From CADEFF01 sp964569315 (GTDB lineage Bacteria > Pseudomonadota > Alphaproteobacteria > Dongiales > Dongiaceae), in assembly GCA_964569315.1 (NCBI GenBank), contig CAZMUZ010000003.1, positions 29,707 through 93,706 of the forward strand: a DNA stretch of 64,000 nucleotides, written 5' to 3'. A program made the position numbers and the translations under genes. Below the pieces are notes generated by a model. The model did not search any database. It saw only the letters and a list, made by a program, of their open reading frames with translations, and was not told the DNA's origin. Below are positions 1 through 9,027 of this stretch, piece by piece. Position 1 is the stretch's first letter, and the number at the start of each line of letters is the position of its first letter.

Positions 1-1779
1 GTGATTTCGGTCGTCACCGTCGGCTCCCTGCTGTTCTGGAGCGTGCGCTCGGTCTGGCTCGCGGTGGCGGCGCTGATCACGCTCAATGTCGGGCTGCTCT
101 GGACCGCGGCCTTCGCGGCCGTCTTCGTCGGCCAGCTCAATCTCATCTCGATGACCTTCGCGGTGCTGTTCGTCGGGCTCGGCGAGGATTTCAGCATCCA
201 TTTCGCGCTGCGCATCCGCGAGGCGCTGGATGCAGGGCACAGCAAGGTCGCCGTGCTGAGCGAGGCGGTGGCCGGCGCCGGACCGGCGCTGCTGCTCTGC
301 ACCGTGGGCGCCGCCTTCGGCTTCTGCGCGTTCGTGCCCACCGCCTATATCGGGCTTTCCGAGCTCGGCATCATTGCGGGCGGCGGGATGCTGATCGCCT
401 TCTTCGCCACCGTCACCGTGATGCCGGCGCTCCTCGCGCTCAAGATGCCGCGGCTGAAGCCATTGCCGATCGGCGGCCTCGGCCTGCCGGTCGAGGGGTT
501 CCTCCGCCGTCATGCGCGCACGGTGGTGACGCTGCTGGCGCTGGCGGCGATCGGGGCGCTTTTCACCCTGCCGCAGCTCACCTTCGACGAGAACCCGCTC
601 AATCTCAAGGATCCGGAGGCGCCTTCCGTCATCGCCTTCCATCATCTGGCGCAGGGCGGGACCGGGCTTTCCTATCCCGCCGAGATCCTGGAGCCGAACC
701 TCGCCGAGGCGGACGCGCTCGCGACGAAGCTCCGCGCGCTGCCGGACATCCACCGCGTGGTGACGCTTTCGACGTTCCTGCCGGCCGATCAGGACGCAAA
801 GCTCGCCATGCTGGCCGACCTGCAATTCCTGCTGCTGCCGGCGCTCGAGGCCGATCCGGTGCCGCCGGCGAGCGACGCGCGGATGGCCGGGGCGGCGACC
901 GCGCTCGCGGCGAAGCTCGGATCCCTGCCCGACACGCTCGATGCCGGGGCGCGCGACGCCTATGGCAAGCTTCGCGCATCGCTCGGGCGTCTCGCCGGGG
1001 CGGACCAGGCGGCGCAGGACCGCTTCCAGGCCGACCTTTTCCGCTATTTCCCGGCCTTGCTCCAGCGCATCGGGACGGCGATCGGCGCCGAGCCCATCAC
1101 CCTCGAGGATCTCCCCGCGGGGCTCGAGGAACGCTGGCTCGCCCCGGACGGCAAGGCCCGGATCCAGGTGATCCCGACCGCCGACGTGGTGCATGATTCG
1201 AAGGCGCTGGAGCGCTTCGCCGACCATATCCGCACCATCGCGCCCGACGCCACGGGTGCTGCGATCGGCCTCGTCGAAGGCGGGCGCGCGGTGACCAAGG
1301 CGATGATGCAGGCCGGGATCATCGCGATGGTGGGGCTCGTGCTGCTCCTCGCCGCGGTGCTGCGCAGCATCCCGGACATGCTCTATGTGCTGCTGCCCGT
1401 GCTGCTGGCGGGGCTCCTCACCATCGCCAGCACCACGCTTCTCGGCGAGCCGCTCAATTTCGCGAATGTCATCGCGCTGCCCCTGCTCTTCGGGCTCGGC
1501 GTCGCGAGCGGGACCCACTTCGTCATGCGGGCGCGGGAGGAGGTGCCGGGCACCGACCTGTTCCGCACCTCGACGCCGCGGGCGAGCGTGTTCAGCACCC
1601 TCACCACGATCTTCTCCTTCGCCAGCCTCGCGGTTTCCACGCATGAAGGCATCCGGAGCATGGGTATTATGCTCGCTGTGGCCATACTTTGGACCCTTGG
1701 CGCGACGCTTTTGCTGCTTCCGGCGTTGTTCGAGCTCCGGCAGCGCCGCCGGATCGGGCGTAGCGGGCGGAGCGGCTAA
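1..1779 (+). CDS. hpnN: Hopanoid transporter HpnN (RND/MMPL family), C-terminal part
   Basis: The gene is cut by the left window edge, so the GTG at position 1 need not be a start; 592 residues remain of a family that usually has about 860-880. What is left shows a hydrophobic block of several membrane segments (residues 1-150, including GLGEDFSIHFALR), one more segment near 170-195, a soluble periplasmic-type domain (about 195-430) and a last block of membrane segments (about 435-580). This is the RND/MMPL plan. In Rhodopseudomonas HpnN moves hopanoids from the inner to the outer membrane; that role is inferred here from the fold and from the hopanoid genes next door. A hairpin terminator follows the stop at once. 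Confidence 0.85.
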   Translation: MISVVTVGSLLFWSVRSVWLAVAALITLNVGLLWTAAFAAVFVGQLNLISMTFAVLFVGLGEDFSIHFALRIREALDAGHSKVAVLSEAVAGAGPALLLCTVGAAFGFCAFVPTAYIGLSELGIIAGGGMLIAFFATVTVMPALLALKMPRLKPLPIGGLGLPVEGFLRRHARTVVTLLALAAIGALFTLPQLTFDENPLNLKDPEAPSVIAFHHLAQGGTGLSYPAEILEPNLAEADALATKLRALPDIHRVVTLSTFLPADQDAKLAMLADLQFLLLPALEADPVPPASDARMAGAATALAAKLGSLPDTLDAGARDAYGKLRASLGRLAGADQAAQDRFQADLFRYFPALLQRIGTAIGAEPITLEDLPAGLEERWLAPDGKARIQVIPTADVVHDSKALERFADHIRTIAPDATGAAIGLVEGGRAVTKAMMQAGIIAMVGLVLLLAAVLRSIPDMLYVLLPVLLAGLLTIASTTLLGEPLNFANVIALPLLFGLGVASGTHFVMRAREEVPGTDLFRTSTPRASVFSTLTTIFSFASLAVSTHEGIRSMGIMLAVAILWTLGATLLLLPALFELRQRRRIGRSGRSG

Positions 1780-1781
1780 AG

Positions 1782-1802
1782 CCCTGTTCCGAACAGGGTT
1801 TT
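1782..1802 (+). terminator. Rho-independent terminator after hpnN
   Basis: A perfect 7-bp stem, CCCTGTT at 1782-1788 and AACAGGG at 1792-1798, with a 3-nt loop is followed by TTTT and begins two bases after the hpnN stop codon. It separates hpnN from ispH, so ispH probably has its own promoter between 1803 and 1960. Confidence 0.75.
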
Positions 1803-1960
1803 CCGGAGCTTAACGGCCTCCTGCCGCGCCCTTGCCACGAGCAAGATGGGTTGACCCGCCTGCCGCCCTATGGTCCCTATGGGGGCTAAATGAGCCCGAT
1901 TCTGCACTGCCGGGGCCCGTTTCGGGGCTTGCGGCCGGGGAATTACCCAGGAAGCGACGG

Positions 1961-2974
1961 ATGGTGACGGAGAATGCCGCCAAGATGCGCGTGATTCTCG
2001 CGCAGCCGCGAGGCTTCTGCGCGGGCGTCGAACGCGCCGTCGAGATCGTCGAGCTCGCGCTGCAGAAATACGGGCCGCCGGTCTATGTCCGGCACGAGAT
2101 CGTCCATAACAAGCGCGTGGTGGAGAAGCTGCGCAGCATCGGCGCGCGCTTCGTCGACGAGCTGGACGAGGTGCCGGAAGGCGCCATCACCGTGTTCAGC
2201 GCGCATGGCGTGTCGCAGAAGATCGCCGACGACGCCGCACTCCGCGACCTGCCGGTGATCGACGCCACCTGCCCGCTCGTCGCCAAGGTGCATCGCGAAG
2301 GCCAGCGCTACGCCGAGAAGGGCTTCGACATCATCCTGATCGGCCATGAGGGCCATCCCGAGGTCGAGGGCACCCGCGGGCGCATCCCCGGCGGCGTGCA
2401 TCTGGTGCAGTCGATCGCCGACGTCGGCAAGCTCAAGGTGCGCGATCCGGCCAAGGTCGCCTACATCACCCAGACCACGCTCTCGGTCGACGATACCCGC
2501 GTCATCATCGACGCGCTCAAGCTCCGCTTCCCGAAGGTGCAAGGGCCGGACGTCCGCGACATCTGCTATGCGACGCAGAACCGCCAGCAGGCGGTGCGCA
2601 TCCTCGCCGCCCATGTGGGCGCGATCCTCGTGGTCGGCTCCCCCAACAGCTCCAATTCGAACCGGCTGCGGGAGATCGCAACCGAAATCGGCATTCCGAG
2701 TTATCTCATCGACACCGCCGAGGACATCGATCCGCGCTGGTTCCACGGAATCGATACCATCGGCCTCACCGCGGGCGCCTCGGCGCCGGAAGAGCTGGTC
2801 CAGGAAGTGCTGGCGCGGCTCGACCGCATCCGCCCCGTCGAGATCACCAATCTCGAGGGGGTCGAGGAGAACGTCCGCTTCAAGCTGCCCGACATGCTGT
2901 GGGACGTGGCGGGCTCCCCTTACGGCCGCATGGGCAAGCCGCATCGCGATGCGGATGCGCCCGCCGCCGAGTAA
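1961..2974 (+). CDS. ispH: 4-hydroxy-3-methylbut-2-enyl diphosphate reductase IspH
   Basis: This is the last enzyme of the MEP pathway. It reduces HMBPP to IPP and DMAPP with a [4Fe-4S] cluster in the cytosol. The three cluster cysteines are in their family contexts: GFCAGV near the N-terminus, DATCPLV, and [17 protein letters not shown] and [10 protein letters not shown] are also present. The ATG at 1961 follows an AGGAAG ribosome site at 1949-1954; an in-frame ATG at 1985 is the only close alternative. The reading frame is open further upstream but that part looks non-coding. Length from 1961 is 337 residues, normal or slightly long for the family. The gene lies between hpnN and hpnH, so it supplies C5 units beside the hopanoid genes that use them. 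Confidence 0.96.
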   Translation: MVTENAAKMRVILAQPRGFCAGVERAVEIVELALQKYGPPVYVRHEIVHNKRVVEKLRSIGARFVDELDEVPEGAITVFSAHGVSQKIADDAALRDLPVIDATCPLVAKVHREGQRYAEKGFDIILIGHEGHPEVEGTRGRIPGGVHLVQSIADVGKLKVRDPAKVAYITQTTLSVDDTRVIIDALKLRFPKVQGPDVRDICYATQNRQQAVRILAAHVGAILVVGSPNSSNSNRLREIATEIGIPSYLIDTAEDIDPRWFHGIDTIGLTAGASAPEELVQEVLARLDRIRPVEITNLEGVEENVRFKLPDMLWDVAGSPYGRMGKPHRDADAPAAE

Positions 2975-3001
2975 CCTCACCGTCGGTCAGGAGTCTTCGT
3001 T

Positions 3002-4144
3002 TTGTCGGTACCGCTGATTCAGAAGCTGCATGTCGGCTCCTACCTGATTCGCCAGCGCCTCAAGGGCAACGCGCGTTATCCGCTCGTGCTGATGCTGGAG
3101 CCCCTGTTCCGCTGCAACCTCGCCTGCGCCGGCTGCGGCAAGATCGACTATCCGGACGACATCCTGAACAAACGCCTGTCGGTCGAGGACTGCCTCGGTG
3201 CGGTGGACGAGTGCGGCGCGCCGATCGTCTCGATCGCCGGCGGCGAGCCGCTGCTGCACAAGGAAATCCACACCGTCGTCCAGGGCATCATCGAGCGGCG
3301 CAAGTTCGTCTATCTCTGCACCAATGCGCTGCTGCTCGAGAAGAAGATGCATCTCTTCGAGCCGAGCCCCTATTTCTGCTTCTCGATCCACCTCGACGGC
3401 GACAAGGAACGGCACGACAAGGTGGTCTGCCAGGAAGGCGTCTACGACCGGGCGGTGCAGGCGATCAAGGCGGCGCGCGCCAAGGGCTTCCGCGTGAACG
3501 TGAACTGCACGCTCTTCGACGGCGAAGCGCCGGAGCATGTGGCGCATTTCCTCGACACCGCCACCGCGATGGGCGTGAGCGGCATCACGATCTCGCCGGG
3601 CTACGCCTATGAGCGCGCGCCCGACCAGCAGCATTTCCTGAAGCGCAGCGAGACGAAGCAGCTCTTCCGCGACATCTTCAAGCTCGGCCAGGGCAAGAAG
3701 TGGGCGTTCAACCAGTCCGGCCTGTTCCTCGACTTCCTTGCCGGCAACCAGACCTATCACTGCACGCCCTGGGGCAACCCGACGCGCAACGTGTTCGGCT
3801 GGCAGAAGCCTTGCTACCTCTTGGGCGAAGGCTATGTGAAGAGCTTCAAGGAGCTGATGGAGACCACGGCCTGGGACAGCTACGGCACCGGCAACTACGA
3901 AAAATGCGCCGACTGCATGGTGCATTGCGGCTACGAGGCGACCGCCGTCAACGACACGCTCTCCCATCCGCTGAAGGCGCTGAAGGTCGCGCTCAAGGGG
4001 CCGAAGACCACGGGTCCGATGGCGCCCGAGATCGCGCTCGACAATGCACGGCCGGCCGAGTTCGTGTTCGAGCGCCAGCTCGCCCACCAGATCAAGACGC
4101 TCTCAGCCGAAGGCGCGGGCGAGGCCAAGAGCAGCGCGGCCTAG
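3002..4144 (+). CDS. hpnH: Radical SAM adenosylhopane synthase HpnH
   Basis: HpnH joins the 5'-deoxyadenosyl radical to diploptene to give adenosylhopane, the first step of the extended hopanoid side chain. The radical-SAM cysteine motif CNLACAGC lies at about residues 38-45, followed by GKIDYP as in known HpnH proteins; GGEPLL is the SAM-binding GGE motif. A later cysteine group (KCADCMVHCGYEA) may form part of the C-terminal region. The start is TTG at 3002, chosen because AGGAG at 2989-2993 sits 8 nt before it and the protein then begins as family members do. It is 380 residues long, the usual size. Its last 42 bp overlap the end of the convergent hpnG. Confidence 0.96.
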   Translation: MSVPLIQKLHVGSYLIRQRLKGNARYPLVLMLEPLFRCNLACAGCGKIDYPDDILNKRLSVEDCLGAVDECGAPIVSIAGGEPLLHKEIHTVVQGIIERRKFVYLCTNALLLEKKMHLFEPSPYFCFSIHLDGDKERHDKVVCQEGVYDRAVQAIKAARAKGFRVNVNCTLFDGEAPEHVAHFLDTATAMGVSGITISPGYAYERAPDQQHFLKRSETKQLFRDIFKLGQGKKWAFNQSGLFLDFLAGNQTYHCTPWGNPTRNVFGWQKPCYLLGEGYVKSFKELMETTAWDSYGTGNYEKCADCMVHCGYEATAVNDTLSHPLKALKVALKGPKTTGPMAPEIALDNARPAEFVFERQLAHQIKTLSAEGAGEAKSSAA

Positions 4145-4777
4145 GGCGGCCTTCGCGCGGGCGCTGTCCCGCGCCAGCGCCGGAAATCCCGCCAGGTCGC
4201 CCGGACGGCGCGCGAGCGCGGCCAGCAGCCGCAGGAAATCCACCCTGCCCTCCTTCCCCAGCGCGGCCAGCGCCGCGCCGGGAATGGCACGCCCGGCGGG
4301 ATCGGCGACAGCCCTGACGGCGATGAAGGGACGGCCCGCCTCGGCGGCCGCTTCGGCGAGCGGCAGGCTCTCCATGTCGAGCGCCGCGGCCCCGCTCTCC
4401 GCAAAGAGACGGGCCTTGGCATCCGGCGTCGCGACCACCTCGGCCGTGCCGAGGAGCGCGCCGCCGCGAGCGCGCTCATCCTTCAGGACCGAGAGCAGCT
4501 CGGCGCGCGCCCCGATATCGGCCGCGTAGCTGCGGCCCTCCGCATCGACGATTTTATCGGCCAGCAGAAGATCGCCGGGGAGGAGCGCCGGATCGAGCCC
4601 GCCCGCGACCCCGAAGCTCACCAGCAGCTCCGCGCCCGCCCCGAGGAGCGCCGCCGCCTCGCGGCGCGCGCGCGCCGGCTCGGCGGCGGCGGTGCGTACC
4701 GTCATATTGCCGAAACGATACGGCGCGAGGATCGCGGCTTCGAAAGGCAGTCCGACCAGAACGCCGAGCCGCCTCAC
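4103..4777 (-). CDS. hpnG: Adenosylhopane phosphorylase/nucleosidase HpnG
   Basis: HpnG removes adenine from adenosylhopane to give ribosylhopane (phospho-form), the step after HpnH. The protein has the purine nucleoside phosphorylase/MTAN plan: a Gly-rich strand (VSFGVAGGLDP), then ALDMESLPLAEAA, where the Met-Glu pair corresponds to the nucleoside-binding residues, and an AVRAVADPAG stretch. The GTG start at 4777 overlaps the shc stop (GTGA, 4 bp), so the two are translationally coupled; upstream in-frame starts lie inside shc and are unlikely. The product has 224 residues, typical for the family. It is the last gene of the minus-strand hpn operon and runs 42 bp into hpnH on the other strand. 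Confidence 0.88.
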   Translation of the reverse strand: MRRLGVLVGLPFEAAILAPYRFGNMTVRTAAAEPARARREAAALLGAGAELLVSFGVAGGLDPALLPGDLLLADKIVDAEGRSYAADIGARAELLSVLKDERARGGALLGTAEVVATPDAKARLFAESGAAALDMESLPLAEAAAEAGRPFIAVRAVADPAGRAIPGAALAALGKEGRVDFLRLLAALARRPGDLAGFPALARDSARAKAALGRAALGLARAFG

Positions 4778-6729
4778 ATTCCCCACGCGACCTTGCGCTC
4801 GTTGCTGCGCTGGAGATTGCGATAGCGCGCCATGGCCCAGAGCGGGAAATAGGCGCTGTAGCCGTGATAGCGGAGATAGAAGACGCGCGGGAAGCCCACC
4901 GCCGTGTACCAGGGCTCTTCCCATTTCTCACCCTCGCGCGGGGCCTGTTCGAGGAAGGCGATGCCGCGGCGCACGGCCGGGCTGTCGACCTCGCCCGCCG
5001 CCATCAGCCCCATCACCGCCCAGGCGGTCTGCGACGGCGTGCTGGCCTTGGCTTCGCCCTTGCGATCCTTCCAGTAGGTGGCGCCGTCCTCGCCCCAGCC
5101 GCCGTCCGGCCGCTGACGGGCGAGCATCCAGTCCACCGCCTTGCGGATATGGGGCGCTTCCATATCCTCGCCGGCCGCGTTGAGCGCGGTCAGCGCCGAC
5201 CAGGTGCCGTAGATGTAATTGGTGCCCCAACGGCCGAACCAGGAGCCGTCCGGCTCCTGCTCGCGCTTCAGATAGTCGACCGCGCGCCGAAGCGCACCGC
5301 CCTCGCCGCCGCCTTGGCCGATCTGGGCGAGGAAGCCGATGCAGCGCGCCGTCACATCGATGGTCGGCGGGTCGAGCAGCGCGCCATGGTCGGCGAAGGG
5401 AATGTGGTTCAGGTAGTAATGCGTGTTGTCGGCATCGAAGGCGCCCCAGCCGCCGTTCTTGCTCTGCATGCCGATGATCCATTCCGCCGCGCGATCGATC
5501 GACCGCTTCACGCGGGGGTCGGTCTCGGCGCGCCGGCTGCGGGCGAGCGCCATGCCGACGACGGCGGTGTCGTCCACGTCGGGATAATGGGCGTTGCGGA
5601 ACTGGAACGCCCAGCCGCCCGGCCGCACCCCGGCGCGCCGGTTGGTCCAGTCGCCCTCGAGGTCGAGGATCTGCCGCTCCAGCAGCCACTCGGTGGTGCT
5701 GTCGAACTTCGGATCGGCGCCGTCGGACCCCGCCTCCATCACGGCATGGAGCGCAAGGCCGGTGTCCCAGATCGGCGACAGGCAGGGCTGGCAGTAGGTT
5801 TCGCCTTCCTTGCGGGTGATGAGCTTGCGCACCGCCGCCATCGCGATCGCGCGATGCGGATGGTCCTTGGCGTAGCCGAGCGTGTCGAAGGCCATGACCG
5901 CGTTCGCCATGGCGGGATAGATCGCGCCCAGCCCGTCATCGCCATTGAGCCGCGGCAGGATGAACTCGAGCGCCTTCTGGATCGACCGATGGCGGCGGGT
6001 GCGCTCGAAGAGCGGCTCGATCGGCCGCAGGACCTTGTCGAGCAGCAGGAACATGTCGCCCCAGCGGCTGCCGGTCGGGTTGATGAGGTAGCGCTTCTCC
6101 TCGAAGGGCGGCGTCACGAAGAGCTCCGACACGCCGATCCGCTTCGGATTGCGGGCCTGCGGCTTCTTCGCCATCAGGATCAGCAGCGGCACGATCACCG
6201 TGCGCGACCAGTAGGCGACCTTGTCGATATGGAACGGCGCCCATTTCGGCAGCAGCATGATCTCGACCGGCATCACCGGCACCGCCCGCCACGGCACCTG
6301 GCCGAAGAGCGCGAGCTGGATGCGTGTGAAGACGTTGGCCCGCGCGGCGCCGCCGAAATCGAGGATCGCCTTGCGCGCGCGCTGCATATGCGGCGCGTCG
6401 GGATCGTCGCCGGCGAGCTTCAGCGCGTAATAGGCCTTGACCGACGCGCTGATGTTGAAATCGCCCGCATGGAAGAGCGGCCAGCCGCCATGCTTGCCCT
6501 GGATGCGCCTGAGATAGCGCGCGAGGTCCTCCTGGAGCGGCTGGTCGATCTCGTCCAGAAAATGCTCGAGCAGGATGTATTCGGCCGGGATGGTCGCGTC
6601 GGCCTCGAGCTCGTAGCACCATTCGCCCGCGGAGCCGCGCTTCGATTCGAGCGTAGCCTTGACCTCCTCGACCGTGCGGTCGAGCCTGCCGAGGTCCGGG
6701 TAGGTGGCGATGCTGCTGCTGTCGTCCAT
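4774..6729 (-). CDS. shc: Squalene-hopene cyclase
   Basis: It cyclises squalene to hopene and hopanol at the inner membrane. The catalytic DxDD motif appears as DVDD at residues 384-387 (YPDVDDTAV). Several QW-type repeats are visible (for example GSAGEWCYELEADATIP, KNGGWGAFDADN, EPDGSWFGRWGTNYIYGTW, RPDGGWGED). The ATG at 6729 begins MDDSSSIATYP and gives 651 residues, the family norm; the frame is open further upstream but overlaps hpnE. The gene follows hpnE after 11 bp and overlaps hpnG by 4 bp. Confidence 0.97.
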   Translation of the reverse strand: MDDSSSIATYPDLGRLDRTVEEVKATLESKRGSAGEWCYELEADATIPAEYILLEHFLDEIDQPLQEDLARYLRRIQGKHGGWPLFHAGDFNISASVKAYYALKLAGDDPDAPHMQRARKAILDFGGAARANVFTRIQLALFGQVPWRAVPVMPVEIMLLPKWAPFHIDKVAYWSRTVIVPLLILMAKKPQARNPKRIGVSELFVTPPFEEKRYLINPTGSRWGDMFLLLDKVLRPIEPLFERTRRHRSIQKALEFILPRLNGDDGLGAIYPAMANAVMAFDTLGYAKDHPHRAIAMAAVRKLITRKEGETYCQPCLSPIWDTGLALHAVMEAGSDGADPKFDSTTEWLLERQILDLEGDWTNRRAGVRPGGWAFQFRNAHYPDVDDTAVVGMALARSRRAETDPRVKRSIDRAAEWIIGMQSKNGGWGAFDADNTHYYLNHIPFADHGALLDPPTIDVTARCIGFLAQIGQGGGEGGALRRAVDYLKREQEPDGSWFGRWGTNYIYGTWSALTALNAAGEDMEAPHIRKAVDWMLARQRPDGGWGEDGATYWKDRKGEAKASTPSQTAWAVMGLMAAGEVDSPAVRRGIAFLEQAPREGEKWEEPWYTAVGFPRVFYLRYHGYSAYFPLWAMARYRNLQRSNERKVAWGM

Positions 6730-6740
6730 CGGTCTTCGCG

Positions 6741-8069
6741 TCAAATGGCCTGTCTGTCGAGCGTTCCCGCCGCTTCCCGGCCCATAAACGAGCGCGCCGG
6801 ACGCTGTCCGGCGGCGGCACGGATCAAGGTTGCGGCATGGAAGCCCGACCGGATAGCCCCTTCGATGGTCGCAGGCAAGCCCGTTTCCGTCCAATCCCCG
6901 GCCAAAAACAGGTTTTCGAGCCCGGTCTGGGCCTCGGGACGGCGAGAAAGGGCGGCCGGCACCTGAGCAAAGGTCGCAAGCTTCTCCTTGATGATCCGGT
7001 AGGGCGGCAGGGCGGCCCCCGGTTGGTTAACGGCCTTCGCCACGTCCTGCCACAACATTGACGCCAGCCGCTCGGCCGGTTCGTCGACGAGGGCGTCGGC
7101 GGCGCTCACCGTCACGCTCGCCACGTCGCCCCGGAAGAAGACCCATTGCGCCACGCCGCCGACGAGGGCGAGGAAGGGGATCCCGTTCTCCGGTTCGAAC
7201 GGCCGGGCGAGACGGAAATGCGCATTGAGGATGGCGCGCGTGCCCTCCGGGACCGCCAGCCCCGGCAGCAGCTCGGCCGCGATCTGCGGCGGCACCGCCA
7301 GGATCAGCCGGTCCTCCGGGCCGAGCTCGACCGTCTCGGCGCCGAAGACGAGCCGGCGCACGCGACGATCGTCGGCCTCGAGGGCGCGGAGCCGCTGGTT
7401 GAAGCGGAGCTCGACGCCCGCCGCCTCGAGGCGCCGAATCGCCGGCAGCACGAAGCTCTCCGAGAGGCCATCGCGGGCGATGAGCGCGCGGCAGGCCTCG
7501 CCGCCCCGCGCGAAGCTGAGGCGGAGCATCCGGCCGAGCAGCCAGGCAGCACCGTCCTTCATCGCGGTATTGAGCACGGCGACGGTGAGCGGCTCGATCA
7601 TCCGGCGCGCGATCGGGGAGGCGGGATCGACGATCTCGGCGACGGTCCGCTCGCGCCCGGCGAAGAGGAGGCGCGGGATCGCAAGATAGTCGGCAAGGCC
7701 GGTCCCCGGCACGCGACGGTCGCGGGCGAGGATCCACCAGGGCAGCCGGCCGGCATTGGGCCGCACGCACCAGCGCTCGCCGGTCGCGAGGTCGAGGAAG
7801 GGGAAGCGCGCCTCGTCGAGCTCGATCATGCTGCCGCGGGCGCCGACCAGATCGAGATAGGCGAGCGACGCGCCGTTGGCGCTGAACAGCATGTGATTGC
7901 CGTTGTCGATGCGCCGCCCGATCTCGCGGTCGTCATAGGAACGGCAGCGGCCGCCGGCATGGCCGGCCGCCTCGTAGAGCCGCACCCGGCCCGCCTCGCT
8001 CAGCGAAAGCGCGGCGCTGAGGCCGGCGAGCCCGGCCCCGACGATGTGGCAGACGCCGGAGCTCCGCAT
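6741..8069 (-). CDS. hpnE: Hydroxysqualene oxidoreductase / squalene-associated FAD desaturase HpnE
   Basis: HpnE reduces hydroxysqualene to squalene, the third step of the HpnC-HpnD-HpnE route. The N-terminus has an FAD-binding GxGxxG motif (VGAGLAGLSAALSLSEAG) and the phytoene-desaturase-like GGRCRSYDD stretch; the C-terminus has FLAGDWTETGLPATIEGA, the second FAD contact region of amine-oxidase-type flavoproteins. Length is 442 residues, close to known HpnE proteins. The ATG at 8069 overlaps the hpnD stop as TGATG, indicating coupling. Confidence 0.94.
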   Translation of the reverse strand: MRSSGVCHIVGAGLAGLSAALSLSEAGRVRLYEAAGHAGGRCRSYDDREIGRRIDNGNHMLFSANGASLAYLDLVGARGSMIELDEARFPFLDLATGERWCVRPNAGRLPWWILARDRRVPGTGLADYLAIPRLLFAGRERTVAEIVDPASPIARRMIEPLTVAVLNTAMKDGAAWLLGRMLRLSFARGGEACRALIARDGLSESFVLPAIRRLEAAGVELRFNQRLRALEADDRRVRRLVFGAETVELGPEDRLILAVPPQIAAELLPGLAVPEGTRAILNAHFRLARPFEPENGIPFLALVGGVAQWVFFRGDVASVTVSAADALVDEPAERLASMLWQDVAKAVNQPGAALPPYRIIKEKLATFAQVPAALSRRPEAQTGLENLFLAGDWTETGLPATIEGAIRSGFHAATLIRAAAGQRPARSFMGREAAGTLDRQAI

Positions 8070-8929
8070 CACCGGAGGTTCCCGAGGGCGATCCGCAGCT
8101 TTTCCCATTTGCCGAGCCGCACCGGCTGCGCCGTGGCGAAGCCTTCGTCCCGCAACCGCTCCAGCAGGCGGTGGTAGATCGCATGAATGATACGGGCAGG
8201 CTTGAGCTCGCGCCGCGGCAAATGGGCGAGCGTCGCGGTCGCTTCGGCGAACCGGCGCTCGGCGCGCTCGGCGACCGCCGCGCAGACGCCGGCAAGACCG
8301 GGATGGTCCAGGGCCAAGGCGGGCTTCGCCGGCACCGCGAAGCGATCCAGCAGCTCGCGCGGGAGATAGAGCCGATCGACCTCGGCATCCTCGCGCAGGT
8401 CGCGCAGCAGGTTGGTGAGCTGCACCGCTTCGCCGAGCTCCGTGGCGAGCCGGTCGCCGGCCGGCTGCGGCGCGCCGAAAACCCGCACCGAAAGCCGCCC
8501 CACCGCGCCCGCGACGCGCGCGCAATAGAGCTCGAGCTCGGCCATCGGCGGCGCCTGGATCGGCCCGTTCGCATCCATCTCGACGCCGTCGATCACGGCC
8601 TGGAAATCCTCGCGGCGGAGAGCGAAATCGCGCACCGGCTGGAGCAGCGCGCGGGCGATCGGATCGGCGGGCCGGCCCTCATAGAGCCGGTCGATCTCGC
8701 CGCGCCATTCGGCGAGCGCCACACGCTTGCGCTCGTTCGGAAGATCGCCGTCGGCGATATCGTCCACGACGCGGCAGAAGGCATAGACCGCGAACATCGC
8801 GTCGCGCTTCGCGCGCGGCAGCAACCGCATCGCCCAATAGAAGGAGGTGCGCGCCTTGAGCACGCGCGCGGCGATTTCCGCCCGGTCGCCGGCCGCCGTC
8901 ATCCCGGCTTGCATCGCGCCCGTGCTCAT
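8069..8929 (-). CDS. hpnD: Presqualene diphosphate synthase HpnD
   Basis: HpnD condenses two farnesyl diphosphates to presqualene diphosphate. It belongs to the trans-isoprenyl synthase (squalene/phytoene synthase) fold and shows both Asp-rich metal motifs: AFCRVVDDIAD (first) and LTNLLRDLREDAEVDRLYLP (second). Length is 286 residues, starting at the ATG at 8929 (MSTGAMQAG). The gap of 98 bp to hpnA is the largest inside the hpn part of the operon and contains an AT-rich pocket with a -10-like TATAAT, so a secondary promoter for hpnD-hpnE-shc-hpnG is possible. Confidence 0.94.
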   Translation of the reverse strand: MSTGAMQAGMTAAGDRAEIAARVLKARTSFYWAMRLLPRAKRDAMFAVYAFCRVVDDIADGDLPNERKRVALAEWRGEIDRLYEGRPADPIARALLQPVRDFALRREDFQAVIDGVEMDANGPIQAPPMAELELYCARVAGAVGRLSVRVFGAPQPAGDRLATELGEAVQLTNLLRDLREDAEVDRLYLPRELLDRFAVPAKPALALDHPGLAGVCAAVAERAERRFAEATATLAHLPRRELKPARIIHAIYHRLLERLRDEGFATAQPVRLGKWEKLRIALGNLR

Positions 8930-9027
8930 TTTGCCGATCTCATCCCGTGACGGCGCTCGCCCTAGCGCCCGTTAACCTCGGAGGATAGCCGAGCATGATC
9001 GGGAGGCAATGGCAAAATTGCATTGTA

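Noticed and set aside
1832..1960. Upstream extension of ispH by 43 codons
   Set aside because: It lacks family sequence, while the ATG at 1961 has AGGAAG in place and matches the usual N-terminus.
4864..6966. 700-codon plus-strand open frame opposite shc
   Set aside because: It mirrors shc on the other strand; shc has its catalytic DVDD and QW repeats, while this frame is a shadow.
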